Of a DNA stretch of 58,055 bases, positions 1-7,400 are shown piece after piece. Positions within the stretch are counted from its first letter, which is position 1, and every line of letters starts with the position of its first letter. The position numbers were made by a program, and so were the translations under genes. This DNA is from Alphaproteobacteria bacterium (GTDB taxonomy: Bacteria; Pseudomonadota; Alphaproteobacteria; Caedimonadales; UBA1908). The DNA lies in assembly GCA_021298595.1 (NCBI GenBank), contig JAJTHL010000007.1:1-58055 (forward strand), read 5' to 3'. The notes under the pieces are model-generated. The model had not been told where the DNA came from, ran no database searches, and saw nothing but the letters and a program-made list of their open reading frames with translations.

Positions 1-26
1 AGGAGGAAAGGAAGAATTTTTTTCAT
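1..26 (-). CDS. Start of a further tandem copy of the repeat-bearing serine protease (partial)
   Basis: The first 26 bases, read on the minus strand, begin with ATG and encode MKKILPFL, the same leader as the protease that starts at 2025. The 146-base spacer that follows it (27-171) nearly matches the spacer at 2026-2171, including promoter and hairpin. This is therefore the 5' end of a third tandem paralogue that runs off the left edge. Only the first eight residues are visible, so nothing can be said about whether the gene is intact. Confidence 0.7.
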
Positions 27-67
27 TGATAAGATCCAAGAAGAAAAATGAACTAAATACTAAATAT

Positions 68-96
68 AGTATGGTACTTGATGGAAAATATGTCAA
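68..96 (-). promoter_or_regulatory. Sigma70-type promoter of the protease gene starting at 26
   Basis: On the minus strand a perfect -35 box TTGACA (96-91) is followed after 17 bases by CATACT (73-68). Transcription would begin near 61, about 35 bases before the ATG. The same arrangement is kept in the repeat copy at 2067-2095. Confidence 0.6.
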
Positions 97-123
97 AAAG
101 ATTGACAAAATGTCAAGTCATCA

Positions 124-161
124 AAGGTCACTTGAAAACATAAATATTAGCAAGTGACCTT
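124..161 (-). terminator. Hairpin downstream of the split protease gene
   Basis: An 11-bp perfect inverted repeat (AAGGTCACTTG at 124-134, CAAGTGACCTT at 151-161) lies just past the stop codon at 172. The T-run is short, so it may be a weak terminator or an mRNA-stabilising stem. Both stems are unchanged in the copy at 2123-2161, while the loop differs. Confidence 0.5.
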
Positions 162-171
162 CATGCCTCAC

Positions 172-729
172 TTATCGGTAGCGCCGCCCCTCCACTGGAC
201 CGCCCCAGGTGCGATAGTGTTCTGCTGCTTTTTTCACCAGCGTCTCGTAATCCATGGTTCCCCCGCTTTCTTCGTCAAAGTGCCCAGCAATATCAGGGTG
301 GAGGGCGAGATAAAAGGCGGCGTCAAAATCTTCTGGCACGACAAAGGGGAAGCCCGTCGGGGCAATCTTTTCAACGCCGTCGTAAGCGTAGGGACGTTTT
401 TCCATAAAACCCAGCGTCACGTAATGCTTCCTAGCTTCACGTTCTGTTTCTATGTATGTTTTCCCAGCCACATGCACTTTTAGGTCGGGGTGAAGCGCCA
501 CATACATCAACTCTTTACCCCAAAAATCAAAGGGGGTTTCGAGCTTGTATAGGCGCTGTTCTTCTTTGAAGCCGAAGTGAGAATAGTGCCACTTTGCAAA
601 CGTGTGGGCATCGATGCCTTGACGGTCTGCTGCCTCTTGAACATCTGGATTCAGGTGCAAATAAGTTTGCGCTAAGAACATATCGGGCAACGTGACGATA
701 TCAGGTCGGTGCTTCGTATTACTGATCAT
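172..729 (-). pseudogene. C-terminal part of the protease at 742-2025, cut off by an in-frame TAG
   Basis: This 185-codon stretch continues the upstream gene in the same reading frame: the TAG at 744-742 is followed by four sense codons and then the ATG at 729. It encodes three more copies of the C-terminal module, for example FLAQTYLHLNPDV and DFDAAFYLALHPDI, and ends EGRRYR like the intact paralogue at 2172-3959. It has no signal peptide and no convincing ribosome-binding site of its own. The simplest reading is that a nonsense mutation split one ~617-residue protein. Stop-codon readthrough, internal initiation at 729 or a sequencing error are the alternatives. Confidence 0.75.
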
Positions 730-741
730 AAACGTGCGTTT

Positions 742-2025
742 CTACTCCCTGCCGCTGGTCTCAAAATGTCTTGCGGCAGCGTCAAGGGCCCCTTTTAGGG
801 TCGACCCTCTTCCGAAAACGTCTTGCAAATCGCGGTTAAAGGCCAAGTAAACGGCGGGATTTGCCGTGTCTTCAGTGCCAAGGGAAAGGTCCCCGTCGCC
901 TTGACTAAGGTACACGCGCCTTGAGTCTCCCTCGGCAAAGTTATTCAGGTGCCACTCGGCATTAGCCAGCGCCTCTTGAAAGGGGAGATTTGCCCACGCA
1001 GCCACCAGGTCGGGATTCAACGCAAGATACCCCATGGGCGTGGTGCGCCTGGGGGCAGGGATAAGGTCACCCGGTGTGTGATCTCCAAATTCCCACTGGT
1101 CTTGGGTCGCGACCTCAAATCGGTGACGCGCCTCAAGCTGTCCTTCGGCAATCAGTTTGTCTTCAATGCCCCGCAGCCAGGGGATGTTTTTCGCCGTAGG
1201 GGTGTAATTAGCGCCGGCGCCTAATGGATAATCATCGTCGTTTGTATAGCGCGCCATGGCACCAATCAGGGCGTATCCGCCGCTTTTAAGTCGGACGTAG
1301 CACGCTGACCCGCTATCCCCGCCAATGGGCAGCATTAGCGTGGGGTCAGGGTTATGATAATCGTGGGTGACACCAAGTTCGGCAGAGTTTTGATCGAAAA
1401 GCCAATTCTCTTCATAGTAGGCGTCATAATCTTGCTTTAGACCATCATGTCCCAAGGGTTTCTGTGAAAAATAAGCATTAGACAGTCTGACTTTGCCGTA
1501 GAGCGATGAAAAATCAGTATTGCTATATGTTTGGTGAAAATTTCCCAGCCGGATGAAGGGGGACTGACTGAGGGTATGGGCAAAAAGCGGCTGATCAGGC
1601 GAGGGCAGGGCCTGATCGTAGTCAAGGTCGCCCAAAGGACAAGCCACAGGGCCGCCGTCTGGACGCGTGACCTCCTCTTTTAAAAGAAAGACTGTGATAT
1701 CGTGGGACAGGCCTTTGAACATGTCATCAGAATGCACGTCAGCGTGTTCGATGGCCCGCACGATTTCATACCGCTTGCCATAAAAAGACATGAAGCCACT
1801 GTAGGACTGGTCTTTCGCGCCCAGGGTGCCGTGACGGGCACTGATGGCAAGGCGCGGGCTGATGAGGGTTGCCTGGGTATCATCGGAAAACCCCATGTGG
1901 TGCGCCTGGTTCAGCTGAGACCCAGACTTTAATTGGCTTTCATCTTCGATGTTATAAAAGTGTCCAGCAAAGACGCTTCCTGAGGTAAGGCATGTTAACA
2001 GGAGGAAAGGAAGAATTTTTTTCAT
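742..2025 (-). CDS. Exported trypsin-like serine protease with C-terminal NPDL modules, truncated by a stop codon
   Basis: The 427-residue product starts with a signal peptide (about 1-20, ending SVFA). A chymotrypsin-fold (S1-like) domain follows with a complete triad: His65 in SARHG, Asp109 in SHDI and Ser238 in GGDSGS. Two C-terminal modules come next (PMGYLALNPDL and PAVYLAFNRDL), then the frame stops at TAG. The paralogue at 2172-3959 continues through three more modules, and here those modules lie in frame beyond the stop (172-729). The protease domain is intact, so the truncated protein could be active. It is probably exported by Sec and acts outside the cytoplasm. Its substrate cannot be told. 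Long stretches are identical at DNA level to the paralogue. Confidence 0.85.
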   Translation of the reverse strand: MKKILPFLLLTCLTSGSVFAGHFYNIEDESQLKSGSQLNQAHHMGFSDDTQATLISPRLAISARHGTLGAKDQSYSGFMSFYGKRYEIVRAIEHADVHSDDMFKGLSHDITVFLLKEEVTRPDGGPVACPLGDLDYDQALPSPDQPLFAHTLSQSPFIRLGNFHQTYSNTDFSSLYGKVRLSNAYFSQKPLGHDGLKQDYDAYYEENWLFDQNSAELGVTHDYHNPDPTLMLPIGGDSGSACYVRLKSGGYALIGAMARYTNDDDYPLGAGANYTPTAKNIPWLRGIEDKLIAEGQLEARHRFEVATQDQWEFGDHTPGDLIPAPRRTTPMGYLALNPDLVAAWANLPFQEALANAEWHLNNFAEGDSRRVYLSQGDGDLSLGTEDTANPAVYLAFNRDLQDVFGRGSTLKGALDAAARHFETSGRE

Positions 2026-2066
2026 TGATAAGATCCAAGAAGAAAAATGAACTAAATACTAAATAT

Positions 2067-2095
2067 AGTATGGTACTTGATGGAAAATATGTCAA
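2067..2095 (-). promoter_or_regulatory. Sigma70-type promoter of the protease gene starting at 2025
   Basis: TTGACA (2095-2090) and CATACT (2072-2067) on the minus strand, spaced by 17 bases. The site is conserved with 68-96. Confidence 0.6.
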
Positions 2096-2122
2096 CAAGA
2101 TTGACAAAATGTCAAGTCATCA

Positions 2123-2161
2123 AAGGTCACTTGATAACATAATATATTAGCAAGTGACCTT
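2123..2161 (-). terminator. Hairpin downstream of the protease gene 2172-3959
   Basis: Perfect 11-bp inverted repeat (2123-2133 and 2151-2161), the counterpart of 124-161. It stands just after the stop codon at 2172 and before the next promoter, so it fits a terminator or processing stem. The T-run is weak. Confidence 0.5.
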
Positions 2162-2171
2162 CATGCCTCAC

Positions 2172-3959
2172 TTATCGGTAGCGCCGGCCTTCCACTGGCC
2201 CGCCCACCGTTACGTAGTGTTGCTCGACTTTCGTCAAAAGATCCACGTACCTTATGGTGTACTCGCTTTCTTTGTAAAAATGATCATAAAGATCAACGTT
2301 AAGGGCTAAGTACAAAGTAGCATCGAAGTCTTGAGGGACGGTAAACGCAGCCCCGGTGGGAGCGATTTTAGGAGCGCCGTCATAGCGATAGGTACGCCCT
2401 TCAAGGAAACCTAAACTTCGGTAGTGACGTTGGGCGATGTAGAAAGCGTTACTAGCGCTCTCATGTGTCATCAGCTGGCGCAGGTCAGGATTTAAGGCAA
2501 AGTACATGAATCGATGGGGGTAATTTTCAGTTGTATACTTAAGCAGATAGTCACGTTTTTCCTTAAACCCATAGTTCTTGTAATGCCACTTGGCAAAGGC
2601 GTCCCTCCCCATGGCTGCTAGCTCCGGTGCCGTCAAAAGGTTTGGGTTTAAGTGCAAATAGGTCTCAGGAAAAAAAGTGTCAGGGAGCGTCACCACATGA
2701 GGTCGGTGCGTTGTGTGATCCAGACAAACTCTGCGAAGTTCTGCCTTAGCACTTGTGTAAAAATGTCCTTTAGCATTGTTGAGGGCATCTTGGAGGGTGC
2801 CAGTGCCAAAAACGGTCTGTAGGTCTGGATTAAGGGCCAAGTAAACGGCGGGATTTGCCGTGTCTTCAGTGCCAAGGGAAAGGTCCCCGTCGCCTTGACT
2901 AAGGTACACGCGCCTTGAGTCTACCACTGCAAAGTTATTCAGGTGCCACTGCGCTTTAGCCAGCGCCTCTTGAAAAGGCAGGTTTGCCCACAAAGCCACC
3001 AGGTCGGGATTCAAGGCAAGATACCCCATGGGCGTGGAGCGCCTAGGGGCAGGGATAAGTTCAGCGGGGGTGTGATCTTTTTGTTCCCACTCTGTTTGCG
3101 TGACAACATCAAATCTCTTGGTGTACGCTGGAAGAGTTCCGTCCCTTATAAGAAGCTCTTCTTTGTCGCGCAGCCACTGAATGTTGTTACTCATGGGCGT
3201 ATACTGACCCACCCCATGGAGTGGATCCTCATTTACGTCCCCGGTGCGTGCCATGGCGCCAATGAGGGTGTATCCGCCTCCTGCCAAAGGCATATACAAA
3301 GGAGAGCCACTGTCTCCCATTACAGGGACCATGAGCAACGGATCAGAGTTGTCATGGTGGGTTACCGTCTCGATTTGACTGCGATTGGTGAAGTCATTTG
3401 CATAAAGGTGCGGGCTGAGGCGTGTTTTTCCATAAAGGGATGAGAAGTCAACATTTTTAAATTTTGCATGAAAATTATTTAGCCTAATGAAAGGAGATTG
3501 ACTGAGGCTATGGGCGTAAAGAGGTTGATCAGTGTTCGGCAAAGCTTTCGTGTAATCAATTTGTGTGAGGGGACAGGCCACAGGGGCGCCCCCCGGCATA
3601 GTGACATCCTCAGACAAAACATACAAGGTAAGATCACTGGATAAGAGTTCCTTGTAATTAGAAGACTTGACATTTGGATGTTCGATGGCGCGTACAATTT
3701 CATAACGTTTGCCATAAAAGGACATAAACGCTTTGTGGGGCTGGTCTTTGCAGCCCAGGGTGCCGTGACGGACGCTAATGGCAAGGCGCGGGCTGATGAG
3801 GGTTGCCTGGGTGTCATCGGAAAACCCCATGTGGTGCGCCTGGTTCAGCTGAGACCCAGACTTTAATTGGCTTTCATCTTCGATGTTATAAAAGTGTCCA
3901 GCAAAAATATTTCCTGAAGTAAGAAAAGTCATCATAAGTAAGGGTAAAATTCTTTTCAT
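2172..3959 (-). CDS. Exported trypsin-like serine protease with five C-terminal NPDL modules
   Basis: The 595-residue product has a signal peptide (about 1-20, ending NIFA) and an S1-like protease domain with His65 (SVRHG), Asp109 (SSDL) and Ser217 (MGDSGS). Five ~45-55-residue modules fill residues from about 315 to the end, each built as hydrophobic-YL-x2-NPDL followed by HY/HF-x3-G-x2-E-x-R. This is the intact member of the tandem family. Its ATG has the ribosome-binding site AAAGGA eight bases upstream. Proteolysis is clear from the triad. The role of the modules is unknown; surface or partner binding is my inference. DNA blocks near the start and around 2836-3040 are almost identical to 742-2025, with more divergent sequence between. 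Confidence 0.9.
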   Translation of the reverse strand: MKRILPLLMMTFLTSGNIFAGHFYNIEDESQLKSGSQLNQAHHMGFSDDTQATLISPRLAISVRHGTLGCKDQPHKAFMSFYGKRYEIVRAIEHPNVKSSNYKELLSSDLTLYVLSEDVTMPGGAPVACPLTQIDYTKALPNTDQPLYAHSLSQSPFIRLNNFHAKFKNVDFSSLYGKTRLSPHLYANDFTNRSQIETVTHHDNSDPLLMVPVMGDSGSPLYMPLAGGGYTLIGAMARTGDVNEDPLHGVGQYTPMSNNIQWLRDKEELLIRDGTLPAYTKRFDVVTQTEWEQKDHTPAELIPAPRRSTPMGYLALNPDLVALWANLPFQEALAKAQWHLNNFAVVDSRRVYLSQGDGDLSLGTEDTANPAVYLALNPDLQTVFGTGTLQDALNNAKGHFYTSAKAELRRVCLDHTTHRPHVVTLPDTFFPETYLHLNPNLLTAPELAAMGRDAFAKWHYKNYGFKEKRDYLLKYTTENYPHRFMYFALNPDLRQLMTHESASNAFYIAQRHYRSLGFLEGRTYRYDGAPKIAPTGAAFTVPQDFDATLYLALNVDLYDHFYKESEYTIRYVDLLTKVEQHYVTVGGPVEGRRYR

Positions 3960-4010
3960 TTAAAAAATCCTTTTGTTTTTGGAGCATTTTTAACCATGTT
4001 TGCTCTTTTC

Positions 4011-4038
4011 TATATAAGAACTCAGTGGATAAAGTCAA
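4011..4038 (-). promoter_or_regulatory. Probable promoter of the protease gene 2172-3959
   Basis: On the minus strand TTGACT (4038-4033) and TATATA (4016-4011) are spaced by 16 bases. The 5' leader downstream holds GTTAAAAATGCT (3994-3983), a 12-mer also present in the leader of the protease gene at 12332-14371. The rest of 3960-4243 shows no gene. Confidence 0.5.
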
Positions 4039-4243
4039 AGATTAAGTTCAGGCCATGGCCTTTATAGTCATCTCCAAGGAAACACCGACCACCCCGACGT
4101 GCTAAAAAAAGCTCATTCACGCTGGAATAAGTCAAAATTGACAGGTTATCTCATGCTTTTTTTGAAATCACAAATATATTTATTGATTTTTCTGAAATAT
4201 AGAATACATAAATGGAGAATACTATTTTTTGATGAGATTTTCC

Positions 4244-6415
4244 ATGAAGCTTGCCGCTATACTTCTCGTGACCTCTAGTTTGTGCCTTGTGAGCGCAAAC
4301 GTTTCTCTTGCATCGCACGACCCTCTTCAAGAGGAGCAGGAGCGCGCCCCCCATGTGACCCAGAAGTTTACAAAAGACGATCTTCCGCGTCTTTACAAGA
4401 TGGGCTTAGAAAATGTGCTGCGTGAAGAGTCAAGAAAAGACATCAGCGCGGATCCGTCTGTCGCTGGCTATAAAATGTCCATGTATCCTCCTCTAGCAAC
4501 GGAAGAAGGATTCATCTTCAGAGAATTCTACATGTTGGGTGACGGGAGCTGTGCCAAGTACGGCATGGGCACAACACCTGAAGAGGCACAAAGGCTGCTC
4601 CTGGCAAAAGGCATCGCAAAAGAAGACCCTTTTCCATGTGATGAGGATGGCACGCCCGTCGCTTTGTCAGAAGCAGAGATGCAAGAACGGGCTCGTGCCT
4701 TTGCGGAGCGTCAAGGAGAAGCCTTGCGAACGCGTCAGTACGCCCATCTTGAGATCGTCGATCTTTACCGCGATAACCCACAAGCCCTTCCACGCGCCAT
4801 CCTGCGAAGTGAAAGATTGAGACAGTTAGAGCGTGACCTTGAAGATAAAGGCGACTATGAACAAGAAGAGCTCATCGCGCAGTGGGCGATGGAAGAAGAC
4901 ACCTTTAAAGATTATGTGACCCATGCTTTTGGGGCCGGCGTTTTTACAAGGTATGAGCAAGATTTTGGCGGGGAGATGCCCCTTCGGCCTTATATGATTG
5001 ATGCCCTTGCCTATGCCATGGGAATGAATTTAAGTATTTGGCAGCAAGTTGTAGACTTCCAGAATGTGCATGATCGTCCTGCCCTTGACCAAGAGCAGGG
5101 TACTTTTGTGCGCGTTCACAATTTTACTGTTGAGGATACGTGGCCAACGGCCCACCTTGTGCACAGAGGGGGCCAATTTATGGAGGGCAGGGAAGCTGTC
5201 GATGCGGGAGACCATTTTAATAGGCTGGTGTCTACTGATGATGCCGCCGGGTTAGTGCAGGCAGCGGAAGACGAAAAAAGGCATTTGTCGAATCTTGCGG
5301 GATCACTCTGGGCTCATCAGCTCTTGGAACAATACCGCAAAGCCGCCTTTGATGTGTTGTACGGATTTCAGAAAGCAGATGAACCTCTCCCCACGCTCCT
5401 CAAATTACAAGCCTGGATGTATTGTAAAGATTTAGTCGAGACTTTCACCGTTTTGGACCCCAGCCCATTGTCTGCCCATGAAAAGGCCCTCACGCGTGTT
5501 GTCATGGCAAGGGCCTATGCCCTTGCAGTAGACAAGTTAGAAAAAAAAGCAATACTCACGTTCCAAGAAAAGACAAAGCTGAATGAGTACCGTCAAAAAC
5601 GAGAAAGCCTGCGCCGTACGGGTTTGGTCTTAGAGTCCTTCAGCGAAGAAGACATCGCATTGATGACAGTTCATCTTCACCAAGGGTCGCTTTATGAAAG
5701 TGGCTTTCATCGTGGGTATGCATCAAAGGCCACCGTAGAGCGGACCATTGCCTTGGAGTTTCATGACGTGCTCAAAGGTCTTTATGACCACGAAAAAAAG
5801 ATGATACTTGATCATGATCTTTTCCTTGGGGGAGAGGAAGATGTTCTTGCGGCGCAAGCATCCTATTTCAAAAAGCTCCTTTCAACGCCCTACTTCTTTC
5901 CCGAAGATCCCGTGCCAGAGGACTTTGATGTTGATGACTATTTGAAGCTCAATCCCGACGTCCAAGAGCATGCGACGAAAACGGGCCTTAAGCGTGAGAC
6001 CTTTGGTGTGGAGCACTATAAAAAATTTGGTCGTAACGAGCAGCGTTTGTATAAAATCATTCCAGGGGATTTTGATGGCGCCGAGTATCTGGCCATGAAC
6101 GAAGATCTTGTGACCCACTGTTTATCGCAGCAAGGCAAGTCTTTAAAGGACACTTTAGCTTTTGCAAGGCACCACTTTAGAGAACGGGGGTGTTTGAGTG
6201 AGAAGCGTGCTTACAAGTTTATCCCTCAAAGAGTTTCGTATCCTGAAGAAAGTAAACAATTGCCAGCTGATTTTAAGCCCATGGCGTATTTGTGCGTCAA
6301 TAGGGACGTTTTAGAGCACTATTTAGAAAAGAATTTTAGCTTGCAAGAGGCCATAAACGGCGCTTACTGGCATTGTACAAACCATGCTTTAAAAGAATAT
6401 CGCTCTTATAAGTAG
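4244..6415 (+). CDS. Exported OTU-like cysteine protease (probable deubiquitinase-type effector) with three C-terminal NPDL modules
   Basis: About 723 residues. A signal peptide covers residues 1-24 (MKLAAILLV...SLA). The next region fits the OTU fold: GDGSC with candidate nucleophile Cys103, a helix-strand block LRPYMIDALAYAMGMNLSIW near 247-266, and GDHFNRLV with candidate His324. These match the OTU pattern DG-x-C ... LA-x3-I ... HY/HF-N-x-L in order, although the spacing is long because of a charged helical insert. A helical region follows. Three modules close the protein (about 556-723; DYLKLNPDV, EYLAMNEDL, AYLCVNRDV). OTU enzymes remove ubiquitin and are known effectors of intracellular bacteria, so a host target is plausible but inferred. 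The start could also be ATG 4232 or TTG 4229. The gene is divergent from the protease at 2172-3959. Confidence 0.65.
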   Translation: MKLAAILLVTSSLCLVSANVSLASHDPLQEEQERAPHVTQKFTKDDLPRLYKMGLENVLREESRKDISADPSVAGYKMSMYPPLATEEGFIFREFYMLGDGSCAKYGMGTTPEEAQRLLLAKGIAKEDPFPCDEDGTPVALSEAEMQERARAFAERQGEALRTRQYAHLEIVDLYRDNPQALPRAILRSERLRQLERDLEDKGDYEQEELIAQWAMEEDTFKDYVTHAFGAGVFTRYEQDFGGEMPLRPYMIDALAYAMGMNLSIWQQVVDFQNVHDRPALDQEQGTFVRVHNFTVEDTWPTAHLVHRGGQFMEGREAVDAGDHFNRLVSTDDAAGLVQAAEDEKRHLSNLAGSLWAHQLLEQYRKAAFDVLYGFQKADEPLPTLLKLQAWMYCKDLVETFTVLDPSPLSAHEKALTRVVMARAYALAVDKLEKKAILTFQEKTKLNEYRQKRESLRRTGLVLESFSEEDIALMTVHLHQGSLYESGFHRGYASKATVERTIALEFHDVLKGLYDHEKKMILDHDLFLGGEEDVLAAQASYFKKLLSTPYFFPEDPVPEDFDVDDYLKLNPDVQEHATKTGLKRETFGVEHYKKFGRNEQRLYKIIPGDFDGAEYLAMNEDLVTHCLSQQGKSLKDTLAFARHHFRERGCLSEKRAYKFIPQRVSYPEESKQLPADFKPMAYLCVNRDVLEHYLEKNFSLQEAINGAYWHCTNHALKEYRSYK

Positions 6416-6440
6416 GATCCTCTCCTTTTTATTGAGACTA

Positions 6441-6466
6441 AAAGGCGCCCTCGTGGCGCTTTTTTT
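6441..6466 (+). terminator. Rho-independent terminator after the OTU-like gene
   Basis: AAAGGCGCC-CTCGT-GGCGCTTTT forms a 9-bp stem (one G-U pair) followed by a run of T. It lies 26 bases after the stop codon, between convergent genes, and could serve both strands. Confidence 0.85.
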
Positions 6467-6563
6467 GTTGGGTGAAATCTTATGTAAAACTGACCCCGGG
6501 GGCCCCCGTGTGTGTTCTCCCGAGTTTATATGTGACCCCATAAACAAGGGATTTTCATGGTGA

Positions 6564-7391
6564 TCATGTCTTTTGGTGAGGCATAATTTTTGCCATGACG
6601 GCGCAGTGATCACTAAGCCCTTGAATAACCTGTACATCCCATGTGTCATAAGCTGGCGTTGTAAAAAGGCTGTCCACAACCAGGTGTTTGTGGCCTGCAC
6701 GGTGCAAATCAGGGTCGAGGGTGCTGGTGATGTGGGAGGGGATGTTATCCTTATAAAGGCTGGCAAGTTTTTGAAAAATGATACCGCCACGGGGCGCATT
6801 AAAATCTCCTGCGAGAATGAACTCTGGGATGGCGGAAAGAAGCTTTAGAAAATTGCCGAGATCCTCGTGCTGCTGGGGACTATCGTTGCCGTCAGGTGTC
6901 CACGTGAAATGTGTGTTGATCAATGAATAAAGTTGGTGGTTTTTTTCCACGCAGGCGTGCAAGACGCACCGGGCCGTGGAAAGGGGCGTACCTTCGGGCG
7001 CCTCAGGGACACGGGAGGCGTCCAAATAGTAATATGATGTTTGCGTTGAGACCAAAGGAAGGCGGGATAAAACAGCAAGGCCAAAAAGACGTGTTTGATG
7101 GTTGTGCTGGATCTTTTTCATGGGCGCAAATAGTGTCGTCATCCCAAGCGTTGTCTCGAAAAGGGTAAGGGTATCCAAGAAGATTTCTTGAAGAAAAACC
7201 ACATCAGGTGATTCTCTTTTTAAAAAAGGAAGAATTCTTTCTACGTGTTTATCCTTTTCAATGTTCAAGGAGACTAAAGACAGCGGCATCGTCAAAATCA
7301 AAAGAATTCTCCATACAATCACGATAACAGAACAAAAAATCTTTTTCACGCATCCATCTTCATGATAGGCGAGGCCGAAAAGGTAAATCAT
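6564..7391 (-). CDS. Endonuclease/exonuclease/phosphatase (EEP) superfamily protein
   Basis: The metal-dependent EEP fold is recognisable: SLNIE (Asn of strand 1), VVFLQEI (metal-binding Glu), NTHFTW, GDFNAP (catalytic Asp and Asn) and SDHCAVMA (catalytic His) in the usual order. Such enzymes cleave nucleic acid, phosphoinositides or sphingomyelin. Substrate cannot be read from sequence. The start is uncertain: ATG 7391 gives 275 residues, GTG 7349 would begin a hydrophobic leader VKKIFCSVIVIVW that could be a signal sequence, and ATG 7289 gives a cytoplasmic 241-residue form. It lies nine bases after the DUF2608 gene on the same strand, so co-transcription is likely. Unlike its neighbours it has no C-terminal NPDL module. 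Confidence 0.8.
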   Translation of the reverse strand: MIYLFGLAYHEDGCVKKIFCSVIVIVWRILLILTMPLSLVSLNIEKDKHVERILPFLKRESPDVVFLQEIFLDTLTLFETTLGMTTLFAPMKKIQHNHQTRLFGLAVLSRLPLVSTQTSYYYLDASRVPEAPEGTPLSTARCVLHACVEKNHQLYSLINTHFTWTPDGNDSPQQHEDLGNFLKLLSAIPEFILAGDFNAPRGGIIFQKLASLYKDNIPSHITSTLDPDLHRAGHKHLVVDSLFTTPAYDTWDVQVIQGLSDHCAVMAKIMPHQKT

Positions 7392-7400
7392 GGAGTCATC

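Larger units (their letters stand above)
1..200. repeat. Direct repeat, copy 1 (partner at 2000-2200)
   Basis: About 200 bases are nearly identical to 2000-2200, with a handful of substitutions and a one-base length change in the hairpin loop. The unit holds the first codons of a protease gene, its promoter, the spacer, a hairpin and the last codons of the next gene. It marks a tandem duplication with a period of about 2.0 kb. Confidence 0.85.
2000..2200. repeat. Direct repeat, copy 2 (partner at 1-200)
   Basis: Second copy of the 200-base unit at 1-200: start of one protease gene, promoter, hairpin and end of the next gene. The 146-base spacer length is the same in both copies. Confidence 0.85.
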
